Source: Albidovulum inexpectatum
Lineage (GTDB): Bacteria > Pseudomonadota > Alphaproteobacteria > Rhodobacterales > Rhodobacteraceae
Assembly (NCBI RefSeq): GCF_002927635.1
Contig: NZ_PRDS01000001.1
Location: 248,001-312,000 of the forward strand
Direction of reading: 5' to 3'
Length of the DNA: 64,000 nt
A program made the translations under genes and the position numbers. This document shows, one piece after another, positions 26,869 through 35,438 of the stretch; within the stretch, counting starts at the first letter, position 1, and each line of letters begins with the position of its first letter. Under the pieces are notes generated by a model. It was not told the DNA's origin and made no database searches. It was given only the letters and a program-made list of their open reading frames with translations.

Positions 26869-28282
26869 CGGCCGCCTGTCCCCCAAGTTCGACGTGCAAC
26901 CGTATACGGGTGACGCCTTCTCGGCGTTCATGCAAGATGCGGCCGCCAAGCCGCATGGCAAGTTCTCGGGCCAGCCGAAGTCCGACCCCGCCGCCCGGGG
27001 CAAGCGGCGCATCCGTCAACAGGCGGTCCAGCGCCGAAGGCGACATGCCCGGCCCGGTATCGGTGATCTCGATATCCAGCCCTTTCGAATCGACACTTGC
27101 AGACATGCCGACATGGCCTCCCTGCCCTGCAGCTGCGCTGGCATTGAGGATGAGATTCAACACGATCTGACGGACCGGCCCGGCGGCAACCGCCACGCCG
27201 GCGGCCGGAATGCTTGCCGACCAGTCAAGCCGCTGCTGCAGTCGGGCGATCTCGGGCTGAATCAGCGCACGAAGGTCCTCGAAGTCCTCGGGCAGCAGAT
27301 TTCGGCCGCCATGATCGACCCGGTTGTGATCCAGGGTCACGCGCACCACGTCGCGCAGATGCCGCAGGCCACGATCCAGAAGCTCGGCCGATTGCAGCAC
27401 GATCTCCGGCCGGTCGGGAAAGCTTCGGATCGTGTCGGTCGCATTCAGAAGCCCGCCCAGGGGGTTGTTGATCTCGTGCGCAAGCGACGACGACAGCCGC
27501 CCCAGAGCCACGAATCGCTCGCGTTCCGCAAGACGGCGTTCGGCTTCGGCCTTGGCCGCAATGGCTGCGGTCATGGCATTGTAGGTCTGGGCCAGGCGGG
27601 TCAGCTCGTCGTCGCCTTCGGGGATCTCTGCTTGCGGAATCGGGTGCGGCCGCCCCGACGTATCGGCCATTTGCGTGGCGATCGCGCTGAGCGGCCGCAG
27701 CATACGCCGCAGCACCACATAGCCGGCCACCGCAAGTACCAGCGTGGCCAGCGCATTGCCCACCACCAGTATCACCAGCGCATGACGGCGCTCGGCGATC
27801 AGGTCCGATACGTCCAGCTCGCTGACGATCGTCCCGACCGTCCGGCCCTGATAGACCAACGGCGCTCCCAGTCGCAGGATCGGACTGCTGGAGCCGACTG
27901 TCAGGTCGCCGGGCGCCGCGGCGCCCCGCGCCAGATCGGAGATCAAGCTGTCCACGGGCACCTTTCGCGGGTCGGTCGCTGCCAGAACGTGCCCGGTTTC
28001 ATCCGCAACGACCGTCAGAACCATCCGCTGCCCCTCACTGCCCTTCGAGGCACGGTCAAGCGTGTCATAGATCTCCCAGATGTCGCGCCGCAGGACAAGC
28101 GGCCCCAGCGCAACCGAAAGCCCCTCGACATGCATCTGGGCGAGTTCGCGCACGCGGGCATCCTGAACGCGCGTCAGCGCGCGCAGGACCTGTTGCGAAG
28201 CGACGACGCCCACCAGCACCATCATCGCCGCGGCCAGAAGCGGCAGGCGCAGGGACAAGGGCAGATGACGCCAAAGCCGCAT
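26858..28282 (-). CDS. aioS: Arsenite sensor histidine kinase
   Basis: Membrane kinase that phosphorylates AioR when AioX reports arsenite. 474 residues. Membrane segments at about 11-33 and 167-193 enclose a periplasmic domain of about 130 residues; a HAMP linker follows (MLRPLSAIATQMAD ... ELTRLAQTYNAM). The H box is SSLAHEINNPLGGLLN with phospho-accepting His269. The ATPase domain has LNLILNASAAA (N box), DTGPGMSP (G1) and GGGVGLRLARELAMRLGG (G2). It starts 3 bp after the aioX stop, with GGAGCGCTGAGAG before its ATG, and its end overlaps aioR. Confidence 0.93.
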   Translation of the reverse strand: MRLWRHLPLSLRLPLLAAAMMVLVGVVASQQVLRALTRVQDARVRELAQMHVEGLSVALGPLVLRRDIWEIYDTLDRASKGSEGQRMVLTVVADETGHVLAATDPRKVPVDSLISDLARGAAAPGDLTVGSSSPILRLGAPLVYQGRTVGTIVSELDVSDLIAERRHALVILVVGNALATLVLAVAGYVVLRRMLRPLSAIATQMADTSGRPHPIPQAEIPEGDDELTRLAQTYNAMTAAIAAKAEAERRLAERERFVALGRLSSSLAHEINNPLGGLLNATDTIRSFPDRPEIVLQSAELLDRGLRHLRDVVRVTLDHNRVDHGGRNLLPEDFEDLRALIQPEIARLQQRLDWSASIPAAGVAVAAGPVRQIVLNLILNASAAAGQGGHVGMSASVDSKGLDIEITDTGPGMSPSALDRLLTDAPLAPGGGVGLRLARELAMRLGGRILHERREGVTRIRLHVELGGQAADAA

Positions 28283-28285
28283 CTC

Positions 28286-29143
28286 TCAGCGCTCCAGATC
28301 CGCCATGCGCGCGGCAATCCCGTCAAACAGCGAAGGGTCGGCCGGTTCGAACCCGTCAAGCTGAAGGGCAGACAATGCCCGTTGTCCCTCGGGCGTTTCG
28401 GCCATGGTCAGCAATGCCTTGCGCAGCGCCTCGACCGGCTCGGCCCCCGCCGATCCGGCCCGCGCGCAGATCGGCGGGAATCCCAGCCATTCCGACCGGG
28501 CAATGACCCGCGTGCGCTCTGTCAGGGACGGTTCGATCTTCGCCAGCGCCTCCCAGACATATCCGTCCACGCTGCCCGAGCGCGTCAGCCCGTTCGCCAC
28601 GGCCCGCACCACGTTGCGATGGCCATAGGTAAAGATCGCGCGGGCAAAGAAGGTTTCGACCCGTTCGCCCATCCGACGAAGATCGGTAACGGTCACGAGA
28701 TAGCCCGAATTCGAATCCGGGTCCGAAAAGGCATGCAGCGCGCCGCGCAGATCCGGCAACCCGGCGGCCGGATCATCGGCCCCGGCGATCAGATAGGATT
28801 GGTAAAGCGACCGCCCACGCCAGACGGGAACGGCTACCAGCTCCAACGCACTTGCGTGCTGCAGATAGGGATAACCGCACAGCCATGCCGCATCCAGTGC
28901 GCCTTCCAGCAGCAGTCCGGTGACTTCTTCGTAGGTCCGGCGCTGGACCAGTTCGATTTCGCGCCCCATCAAGCGTGACAGGGCCAGCCGCAGACCATCG
29001 ATCACCGCCGCGTCGTTGTCCAGGAAAACCGGCGTCAGGCCCAGGCGGAAGATGCCGGCGGCACGCGCGGGCCGCACCGGGCTGACGACCAGGGCCGCCA
29101 CCGCTGCGCCAAGAACCCGCCGCCGGGTAAAGGTCTCGTCCAT
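28286..29143 (-). CDS. aioX: Periplasmic arsenite-sensing protein
   Basis: Periplasmic binding protein of the PhnD-like group that binds arsenite and activates AioS. 285 residues from ATG 29143 (MDETFTRRRVLGAAV), chosen for GGGGAGGAGCGCGCTG upstream. The N-terminus carries RRRVLGAAVAALVV, a signal with twin arginines, cleaved near ARAA. FRLGLTPVFLDNDAAVIDGL, RRTYEEVTGLLLEGALDAAWL and SDPDSNSGYLVTVTDLRRMG are the binding-protein core. Cys89 in AAWLCGYPY sits where the arsenite-sensing cysteine of Agrobacterium AioX is found. First gene of aioX-aioS-aioR-aioB-aioA. Confidence 0.9.
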   Translation of the reverse strand: MDETFTRRRVLGAAVAALVVSPVRPARAAGIFRLGLTPVFLDNDAAVIDGLRLALSRLMGREIELVQRRTYEEVTGLLLEGALDAAWLCGYPYLQHASALELVAVPVWRGRSLYQSYLIAGADDPAAGLPDLRGALHAFSDPDSNSGYLVTVTDLRRMGERVETFFARAIFTYGHRNVVRAVANGLTRSGSVDGYVWEALAKIEPSLTERTRVIARSEWLGFPPICARAGSAGAEPVEALRKALLTMAETPEGQRALSALQLDGFEPADPSLFDGIAARMADLER

Positions 29144-29569
29144 CAGCGCGCTCCTCCCCTCGCCTTGGGCCATTCTCGTCTGGACCGCGGCCCACCCGGG
29201 TCATCCGCGCGTGTCGACACCCGGGACCGGCAGAATAGCCCGAGGCCTGGCATCGGGCAAAGCGGTTTCCCGGCGCGGCAAGGCGTGCAGCCCGGCGCAC
29301 GATACCGACCCGCGCGCCTGACACCCGCATCAGGCCCGAAGCCCCCCGAAGCCCCGAATGAATACCCGCGTGACGGCCCAGGATGGCACTTCCCGCACCG
29401 CACCCAAACCGATCTGCCCCTGCCAATGCGCATGAATGCCGGGCGAGGCGCGATGGTCGCGCGCAAGCCCCCAGCGATGGCCGCGAAAATCGCGGATGAA
29501 ATCCGCGGCAAAACCTGCCAAGACTGTGGGCACGATGCCCGGCCGGAAGATCCAGGACAGCCCAGTGCG
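29144..29569. other. 426-bp intergenic region between aioX and pxpB
   Basis: The two flanking genes diverge here, so it should hold both promoters. Apart from the candidate aioX promoter I see no RNA gene, long repeat or terminator. A 67-codon frame with a GTG start (29533 to 29330, minus) reads ADFIRDFRGHRWGLARDHRA... and ends in VFIRGFGGLRA. It has no ribosome binding site and I could not relate it to a known family, so it is noted here and not called as a gene. Confidence 0.5.
29232..29260 (-). promoter_or_regulatory. Candidate sigma70 promoter for aioX
   Basis: On the minus strand TTGCCC (29260-29255), a 17-bp spacer and TATTCT (29237-29232) form a reasonable housekeeping promoter, about 90 bp upstream of the aioX ATG. 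Each hexamer matches consensus at four of six positions. Confidence 0.35.
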
Positions 29570-30349
29570 ATGAGTTCACCGCCCAGCTCCTCCCCTTGTC
29601 ATCTGCCTTCCACGGATGGTCGTTCATGGCCACGATTGGCGCCTCTGGGCGTCGATGGGCTGCTGGTCAGCTTTGGCGATCGGCTTGGGGAAACTGCAAA
29701 TCGCGCGGCGCTTTCCTTTCGCGCGGCGGTCCAGTCTGCCGGATTGCAAGGGCTGGCCGAAACCGCCGCCAGCCTTGCCTCGGTCTATCTGCGGTTCGAC
29801 CCGGAAGGATTCGACCCGGCGAAAGCCGAACAGGCCGTTTGCGCCTTACTGGCGTCGCGCGACTGGTACGGCGCCGAGCTGCCCAAGGGGCGGCGTCTTT
29901 GGCGTATCCCCTGCATCTTCGATCCGGCCCTTGCCCCGCAGCTGGCCGAGGCCGCGCAGGCGGCCGGCATGACGGTCGAAGCCGCGATCCGGTCGATCAC
30001 GCGGACCCGCCTGCGCGTGCAGACCATCGGCTTTGCGCCCGGCCAACCCTATCTGGGCGAACTTTCCGCGGAATGGGACATCCCGCGCCAGACCCGGCTG
30101 ACCGACCGCGTGCCCGTCGGCGCGCTGTGCGTGGCGATCCGGCAGATGGTGCTGTTTTCCGTATCGACTCCGACCGGGTGGCGTCATGTCGGACAGACCG
30201 CCTTTCGCGCCTTCCGGCCGGATTCGGATCAGCCATTCGTGCTGCGCGCCGGAGACGAGGTGCTTTTCGTCCCGGCACCAGCCGAAACCTATCCGTCCCT
30301 GTGCGAAAGCGGCCCGGACGGAGGCGCCACGGTGGAGCCGATCGCATGA
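29570..30349 (+). CDS. pxpB: 5-oxoprolinase subunit PxpB (KipI family)
   Basis: Subunit of the ATP-dependent 5-oxoprolinase PxpABC, which opens 5-oxoproline to glutamate. 259 residues from ATG 29570; the frame is open further upstream but the family begins shortly before LAPLGVDGLLVSFGDRLGE. Blocks are RFDPEGFDP, the KipI/AHS1 core IPCIFDPALAPQLAEAA, TRLRVQTIGFAPGQPYLGEL and RTRVPVGA-like TDRVPVGALCVAI, then VSTPTGWRHVGQTAFRAF with a C-terminal LRAGDEVLFVP. The stop shares ATGA with the pxpC start. The ribosome binding site is weak (GGACAG), so the start is moderately certain. Confidence 0.85.
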   Translation: MSSPPSSSPCHLPSTDGRSWPRLAPLGVDGLLVSFGDRLGETANRAALSFRAAVQSAGLQGLAETAASLASVYLRFDPEGFDPAKAEQAVCALLASRDWYGAELPKGRRLWRIPCIFDPALAPQLAEAAQAAGMTVEAAIRSITRTRLRVQTIGFAPGQPYLGELSAEWDIPRQTRLTDRVPVGALCVAIRQMVLFSVSTPTGWRHVGQTAFRAFRPDSDQPFVLRAGDEVLFVPAPAETYPSLCESGPDGGATVEPIA

Positions 30350-31371
30350 GCGGCCTGCTTGTCCTGCGCGCGGGCCCCGGCATGACCGTCCAGGACATGG
30401 GCCGGCCGGGCTACATGGAATTCGGCCTTTCGCGCGGTGGCGCGATGGACAGGCTGGCCCTGCATGAAGGCGCGGCGCTTCTTGGGCATTCGCCCCGGCT
30501 GGCGGCCATCGAGATGGCCGGCATTGGCGGCGAGTTCGAAGCCATGCGCGACCTGCGGATCGCCTTGACCGGCGCGCCGATGGCCGCGCGGATCGACGGC
30601 GCTGCAGTTGCGTGGAATGCCTGCCACAAGCTGCCACGGGGCGCGCGCCTGACGATCGGTTCCGCAACGAAGGGAGTCTATGGCTATCTGTCCGTGGGCG
30701 GGGGGATCGACACCGGGATCTTCCGGGGGTCGCGCTCGGCTCATCTTGCCGCCGGGATCGGCGCGCCGGTCGCGGCGGGCCAGATACTAGCCGTGGGCGA
30801 TGACCCGACGCCCGACAGGGTGGGTCTTGGCCTGCGCCCGGCCGATCGCCTTGGCGGCGGGACCGTGCGCATGGTCGCCGGACCGCAGACGCATCTTTTC
30901 GATTCCGACACGCTGAGGCGCTTTACGGAAGAACCCTTGCGGCGGGACAATCGCGGCAACCGGATGGGGCTGCGTCTGCTGCCCGACGGGCCGGGCTTTG
31001 GCAGTGCCGCGGGGCTGACGATCCTGTCGGAAATCGTGATTCCGGGCGACATCCAGATCACGGGCGACGGCACGCCCTATGTCCTGATGGCCGAATGCCA
31101 GACGACCGGCGGCTATCCCCGGATCGGAACGGTCCTGCCTGCCGATCTGCCCCGGATCGCGCAGGCTGCGCCGGGGACGGTCCTGCGGTTTGCGCTTGTC
31201 GACCGGGCGGCGGCCATCGCCATCGAACGCGCCGAACGCGCGCGGATCGGGAAACTTGCCCGCCAGACATTCCCTTTGCTGCGCGATCCGGCGACAATCC
31301 CGGACCTGCTGTCCTATCAGCTGATCAGCGGTGTGACCGCTGGCGATGAACTGGAAGGCGACCGACAATGA
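30346..31371 (+). CDS. pxpC: 5-oxoprolinase subunit PxpC (KipA/AHS2 family)
   Basis: 341 residues of the biotin-dependent carboxyltransferase-like AHS2 family. The N-terminus VLRAGPGMTVQDMGRPGYME and GLSRGGAMDRLALHEGAALL are the family signature. YGYLSVGGGIDT, GSRSAHL, MVAGPQTHLFDS, NRMGLRLLPDGP, SEIVIPGDIQITGDGTPYVL and AECQTTGGYPRIGTVLPADL follow in the usual order. It overlaps pxpB by four bases and pxpA by four (ATGA at both ends), so the three subunits are made together. Confidence 0.93.
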   Translation: MSGLLVLRAGPGMTVQDMGRPGYMEFGLSRGGAMDRLALHEGAALLGHSPRLAAIEMAGIGGEFEAMRDLRIALTGAPMAARIDGAAVAWNACHKLPRGARLTIGSATKGVYGYLSVGGGIDTGIFRGSRSAHLAAGIGAPVAAGQILAVGDDPTPDRVGLGLRPADRLGGGTVRMVAGPQTHLFDSDTLRRFTEEPLRRDNRGNRMGLRLLPDGPGFGSAAGLTILSEIVIPGDIQITGDGTPYVLMAECQTTGGYPRIGTVLPADLPRIAQAAPGTVLRFALVDRAAAIAIERAERARIGKLARQTFPLLRDPATIPDLLSYQLISGVTAGDELEGDRQ

Positions 31372-32141
31372 TCCGTTCCATTGATCTGAACGCCGACATG
31401 GGAGAGGGCTTTGGCCCCTGGAAACTGGGCGACGACGATGCCCTTCTGGATATCGTCAGCTCGGCCAATATTGCCTGCGGAATGCATGCGGGCGACTGGG
31501 ACACGATGGCGCGCACGATGCGCATGGCCGCCGAACGGGGCGTCGGCATCGGCGCGCATCCCGGTTTCGCCGATCTGCAGGGCTTTGGCCGGCGGCGGAT
31601 CGACATGCCAGTCGCCAGCATCGCCAACCTGGTGGCCTATCAGGTCGGCGCGGCGCGCGGGATCGCGGCGGCCTGTGGCGCACGGCTGCGCCATGTCAAG
31701 CTGCACGGGGCGCTGGCCAACATGGCCGCGACCGATGAAACGCTGGCGCAGGCCTGTTTCGAGGCGGCGCTGAAGGCCGCGCCGGGCATCACGATCATGG
31801 CCATGGCGGCCACCGCTCAGGCGCGCGCGGCGCAGGAACTGGGCTGCCCGACCGCGTTCGAGATCTTCGCCGATCGCAGCTATGAGGATGACGGCACGCT
31901 GATGGACCGCCGTCGGGCCGGGGCCGTCATCCATGACCCCGATCGCGCCGCGGACCGTGTCCTGCAGATGCTGGACACGGGCGCCATCATCACGCATGGC
32001 GGCGGGCGCATCCCCTGCCGGATCGACACGATCTGCCTGCACGGGGACACACCCGACGCCTTGCGAATGGCCGAAACGATCGCCGCGCGGCTGACACGGG
32101 CCGGTATCGCGATCAGGCCCTTTCCCGAGGCGGTCGGCTGA
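31368..32141 (+). CDS. pxpA: 5-oxoprolinase subunit PxpA (LamB/YcsF family)
   Basis: 257 residues, family length. The N-terminus IDLNADMGEGFGPWKLGDDD and the next block VSSANIACGMHAGDWDTM are the LamB/YcsF signature. GVGIGAHPGFADLQGFGRR, HVKLHGALANMAATD and FEIFADRSYEDDGTL follow. Conserved acidic residues and histidines in these blocks form the active site together with PxpBC. Last gene of pxpB-pxpC-pxpA. It ends 7 bp from the convergent queF. Confidence 0.95.
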   Translation: MIRSIDLNADMGEGFGPWKLGDDDALLDIVSSANIACGMHAGDWDTMARTMRMAAERGVGIGAHPGFADLQGFGRRRIDMPVASIANLVAYQVGAARGIAAACGARLRHVKLHGALANMAATDETLAQACFEAALKAAPGITIMAMAATAQARAAQELGCPTAFEIFADRSYEDDGTLMDRRRAGAVIHDPDRAADRVLQMLDTGAIITHGGGRIPCRIDTICLHGDTPDALRMAETIAARLTRAGIAIRPFPEAVG

Positions 32142-32148
32142 TCAGCGC

Positions 32149-32613
32149 CTAGCCGCGGCCGCGATAGGGGGCGACGCCCTGGTCGGGAATCCACGCCCCT
32201 TCGGGCGCGGATCCCGTCTGCCAGAAGACGTCGATCGGAATCCCGCCACGCGGATACCAATAGGCCCCGATCCGCAGCCAGACCGGGTTCAGCAGATCGA
32301 CCAGCCGCTTTGCAATCTCGATCGTGCAGTCTTCGTGAAAGGCGCCATGATTGCGAAAGGAATGCAGGAACAGCTTCAGACTCTTGCTTTCGACCAGCCA
32401 TTCGCCGGGAATGTAGTCGATCACGATATGGGCGAAATCGGGCTGACCCGTCAGCGGACACAGCGAGGTGAATTCCGGCGCGGTGAAGCGCACGACGTAA
32501 TTCAGGCCCGAATTCGACGCGGGCACCTTTTCAAGGATTGCCTCCTCGGGCGATTTCGGCATCTCGGCCTTGGCACCCAGCTGGGTCAGGCCGGAAACAT
32601 CGGTCTTTGCCAT
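32149..32613 (-). CDS. queF: 7-cyano-7-deazaguanine reductase (QueF)
   Basis: NADPH-dependent reduction of preQ0 to preQ1 in queuosine synthesis. 154 residues, the short unimodular type. Cys52 and Asp59 in [11 protein letters not shown] are the catalytic pair (thioimide Cys and proton-donor Asp). [20 protein letters not shown] is the QueF signature that binds substrate and NADPH. GGGGAGAAGAAG precedes the start. It follows metK by 32 bp on the same strand, so it is probably in the metK transcript and downstream of its riboswitch. Confidence 0.95.
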   Translation of the reverse strand: MAKTDVSGLTQLGAKAEMPKSPEEAILEKVPASNSGLNYVVRFTAPEFTSLCPLTGQPDFAHIVIDYIPGEWLVESKSLKLFLHSFRNHGAFHEDCTIEIAKRLVDLLNPVWLRIGAYWYPRGGIPIDVFWQTGSAPEGAWIPDQGVAPYRGRG

Positions 32614-32645
32614 CTTCTTCTCCCCAAATGGCTTGGGCGGCAGCC

Positions 32646-33812
32646 TTAAACGGCCTTGCGCAGGGCTTCGACAAGGTCCAGCCGTTCCCAGCTGAAGCCA
32701 CCATCTGATTCGGGCTCACGGCCGAAATGGCCATAGGCGGCGGTGCGTTCATAGATCGGCCGGTTCAGGCCCAGATGCGTGCGAATGCCGCGTGGGGTCA
32801 GGTCCATCACCTGCGGGATCGCCTGTTCGATTCGCGCGGCGTCGATCTCGCCCGTGCCATGGGTGTTCACATAGATCGACAGGGGGTGCGCCACGCCGAT
32901 CGCATAGGACAGCTGCAGGGTGCAGCGCCGGGCCAGACCGGCCGCCACGATGTTCTTGGCCAGATAGCGTGCCGCATAGGCCGCCGAGCGGTCGACCTTG
33001 GTCGGGTCCTTGCCCGAGAACGCCCCGCCCCCATGCGGCGCGGCGCCGCCATAGGTATCGACGATGATCTTTCGCCCCGTCAGGCCGGCATCCCCGTCCG
33101 GCCCGCCGATCACGAACTTGCCCGTCGGATTGACATGCCAGACGGTCGCGTCGGTCAACCAGCCTTCGGGAAGGATCTCGCGGACATAGGGTTCGACGAT
33201 GGCGCGCACGTCCTGCGACGTCAGGTCCGGGTTCAGATGCTGGGTCGAAAGCACCAGCGAGGTCACCTCGACCGGGCGGCCGTCCTCGTAGCGAATCGAA
33301 AGCTGCGTCTTGGCGTCGGGGCCCAGGTCCGGGGCCTCGCCGCTCTTGCGCGCCTGCGCAAGACGACGCAGGATCGCGTGGGAATACAGGATCGGGGCGG
33401 GCATCAGTTCGGGCGTTTCGTCCACGGCATAGCCGAACATGATCCCCTGATCGCCGGCGCCTTCGCCCCGGGCTTCGTCACCATCGACACCGCGGGCGAT
33501 ATCGGCCGACTGGGCATGCAGGTAGCTGTCCACCTTCATGTTTGCCCAGTGGAAACCATCCTGTTCGTAACCGATGTCGCGCACGCAGGCGCGCGCGATT
33601 TCCTCGACCCTCTGGATCACGCTGGCCGGCCCGCGCACCTCGCCACCGATCACGACGCGGTCTGTCGTGGCAAAGGTTTCGCAGGCCACGCGGGCATTGG
33701 GATCCTCGGCCAGGAAGGCATCGAGAACCGCATCCGAGATACGGTCGCAGACCTTGTCCGGGTGGCCCTCCGAAACGCTTTCGGAGGTGAAGACGAAGTT
33801 GGGACGTGCCAT
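32646..33812 (-). CDS. metK: S-adenosylmethionine synthetase
   Basis: Makes S-adenosylmethionine from methionine and ATP. 388 residues. [20 protein letters not shown] (residues 8-27) carries the ATP-binding histidine; [20 protein letters not shown] is the first signature and [20 protein letters not shown] the second. [18 protein letters not shown] and [12 protein letters not shown] are also present. The leader contains a SAM/SAH riboswitch whose last segment holds the ribosome binding site GGAG, 8 bases before the ATG; translation is expected to fall when the ligand is abundant. queF follows. Confidence 0.97.
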   Translation of the reverse strand: MARPNFVFTSESVSEGHPDKVCDRISDAVLDAFLAEDPNARVACETFATTDRVVIGGEVRGPASVIQRVEEIARACVRDIGYEQDGFHWANMKVDSYLHAQSADIARGVDGDEARGEGAGDQGIMFGYAVDETPELMPAPILYSHAILRRLAQARKSGEAPDLGPDAKTQLSIRYEDGRPVEVTSLVLSTQHLNPDLTSQDVRAIVEPYVREILPEGWLTDATVWHVNPTGKFVIGGPDGDAGLTGRKIIVDTYGGAAPHGGGAFSGKDPTKVDRSAAYAARYLAKNIVAAGLARRCTLQLSYAIGVAHPLSIYVNTHGTGEIDAARIEQAIPQVMDLTPRGIRTHLGLNRPIYERTAAYGHFGREPESDGGFSWERLDLVEALRKAV

Positions 33813-33817
33813 GAAGA

Positions 33818-33864
33818 GTGCTCCATTGAATGATCCCCGCCACGCCAGGAAGCCGTTGTGGCGG
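33818..33864 (-). ncRNA. SAM/SAH riboswitch in the metK leader
   Basis: Reading the minus strand from 33864: CCGCCAC, then AACGGCTTCCTGGC, then GTGGCGG closes a 7-bp stem (33864-33858 with 33843-33837). A short linker leads to CAATGGAGCA (33828-33819). The core CACAACGGCTTCCTGGCGTG followed by TGGAGCA is the conserved signature of the SAM/SAH class found before metK in Rhodobacterales. The 3' GGAGC pairs with the GCTTCC loop to form a pseudoknot and is also the metK ribosome binding site, so ligand binding would hide it and reduce translation. Both core and geometry match, so the call is firm. Confidence 0.92.
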
Positions 33865-33902
33865 TTCGATGAATGTCTGGTTATCGGCCGAACCGGGTCG
33901 GG

Positions 33903-35432
33903 TCAATGGACCTTTGCGCTGCGCCGCCATGCAAGGGCCGCAAGCAAGAACGCCAGCAACGCGCCCATGGGCCAATCGCCCATGCGCGAATATGGCGTGG
34001 GCGGCAGCGCCGCCGGAACAGCAACATCGATCGCGCCGATCGCGCCCAGGGGAAGGGCGTCGATCACCCTGCCCCTGCCGTCAATCGCTGCGCTGATGCC
34101 GGTATTGGCCGCACGCAACAAGGGAAGTCCCTGTTCGATCGCGCGCAGCCGGGCCTGTGCCAGGTGCTGATACGGACCGGCGATCTTGCCGAACCAGCCG
34201 TCATTGGTGACCTGCAGGATCCAGTCGGGCCGATCACCCGCGGCGCGCACGTCCTGGGGGAACACGGCCTCGTAGCAGATCAGCGGCAAGACCCGGCCGG
34301 CGCGGCCCAGATCGATCAGGCGCGGCCCCGGGCCGGGGCTATAGCCATTCCCCTCCTGCGCGGCGAAGGCCGTCAGACCGAACGCGGCCAGCGCATCGCC
34401 CAGGGGCACATATTCCCCGAAGGGCACCAGATGCCATTTGTCGTAGACATCGATGACACGCCCCGCACCGTCGGCAAAGGCAAGGCTGTTGTAGAACCGC
34501 GCGCCGATCTCGCGCTGGATGCCGACGGCAACGGGCACGCCACCCGTGGCGCCGGCCAGGCGTTCGAAGAACGGCTCGGCCCCGTCCAGCAGGAAGGGCA
34601 CGGCCGTCTCGGGCCAGACGATCAGGTCCAGGGCCACGGCCGAGGGTTTCGCGCTCAGCGCCATCTGGCGATCGAGGAACAGACGCCACATGTCGGCGCG
34701 CCATTTCAGATGCTGCTCGGCATCCGGCTGGACCAGACGAACATGGATCGGTCGATCGCGCGGCACTTCCGGCAAAGCCAGCCGCCACAGGCCAAGAGAC
34801 CAGCCAAGCGCCAGAACCGCAACGGACGGGATGGTAACGAGCCCGCGCATGGACCAGTCGCGCGCCCCAAGCGGAAGAATCACGACAGCAACCGTGAGCA
34901 CGCTCAGCCCCACCGGCCCGAACCAGGCCGCAAGCTGCGCCACCGGCGTATCGATCCAGACATGACCGATCAGGGCCCAGGGAAAGCCGGTCAGCACATA
35001 GCTGCGCGCCAGATCGGCCAGCCCGAAGCCCAGCACCAATCCCATCGCGCGGCACGCCCGGCCCGGCCAGAGGGCAGACATCCACCCCGCAAAGGCCCAG
35101 AACAGCGCCAGACCCGTTGCCGTGAAAACCAGCGCAAAGGGCGCCATCCAACCATAGGTGTCGGGATCGACAAGGAACGGCTCGACGATCCAGAACATCG
35201 CAGCGGCAAAATGGCCCACGCCGCCCGCCCAGCCCAGCCAGGCGGCCCGGACCGGGCGCGTCTCGGCCAGGATCAGTACGGCCAGGGCCCCAAGGCCGAT
35301 CAGAGCCAGCCACCAGGCCCCCCAAGGTGCCTGCCCCATGGCGATGCCTGCGCCACACAGGATTGCGCCCAGCAATCGTGCCGCCGGGGGCCGCGCATCG
35401 CGACGAAAAGGGGCGGACAGACGCGCGATCAT
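33903..35432 (-). CDS. lnt: Apolipoprotein N-acyltransferase
   Basis: Inner-membrane enzyme that adds the third acyl chain to lipoproteins. 509 residues, usual length. The first 220 residues hold six to seven membrane helices (for example LLGAILCGAGIAMGQAPWGA and VLTVAVVILPLGA). A periplasmic nitrilase-type domain follows, with the catalytic Glu275 in VWPETAVPF, Lys332 in YDKWHLVPFGEY and Cys386 in LICYEAVFP. QVTNDGWFGKIAGPYQHLAQ is the substrate-side loop. A last helix sits at 485-502. It is 6 bp after corC, and metK follows after the riboswitch. Confidence 0.95.
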   Translation of the reverse strand: MIARLSAPFRRDARPPAARLLGAILCGAGIAMGQAPWGAWWLALIGLGALAVLILAETRPVRAAWLGWAGGVGHFAAAMFWIVEPFLVDPDTYGWMAPFALVFTATGLALFWAFAGWMSALWPGRACRAMGLVLGFGLADLARSYVLTGFPWALIGHVWIDTPVAQLAAWFGPVGLSVLTVAVVILPLGARDWSMRGLVTIPSVAVLALGWSLGLWRLALPEVPRDRPIHVRLVQPDAEQHLKWRADMWRLFLDRQMALSAKPSAVALDLIVWPETAVPFLLDGAEPFFERLAGATGGVPVAVGIQREIGARFYNSLAFADGAGRVIDVYDKWHLVPFGEYVPLGDALAAFGLTAFAAQEGNGYSPGPGPRLIDLGRAGRVLPLICYEAVFPQDVRAAGDRPDWILQVTNDGWFGKIAGPYQHLAQARLRAIEQGLPLLRAANTGISAAIDGRGRVIDALPLGAIGAIDVAVPAALPPTPYSRMGDWPMGALLAFLLAALAWRRSAKVH

Positions 35433-35438
35433 GGCCGA

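Noticed and set aside
29330-29533. 67-codon minus-strand frame with GTG start
   Set aside because: No ribosome binding site and no recognised family; kept only as a remark on the intergenic region.
21413-29569. tRNA-Cys as integration site of an arsenic island
   Set aside because: No integrase and no repeat of the tRNA 3' end (ATTCCGGTACCCGCC) is found after aioX; base composition is like the neighbours.
32614-32645. PreQ1 riboswitch before queF
   Set aside because: Only 32 bases separate metK and queF; no preQ1 hairpin with an A-rich tail can be built.
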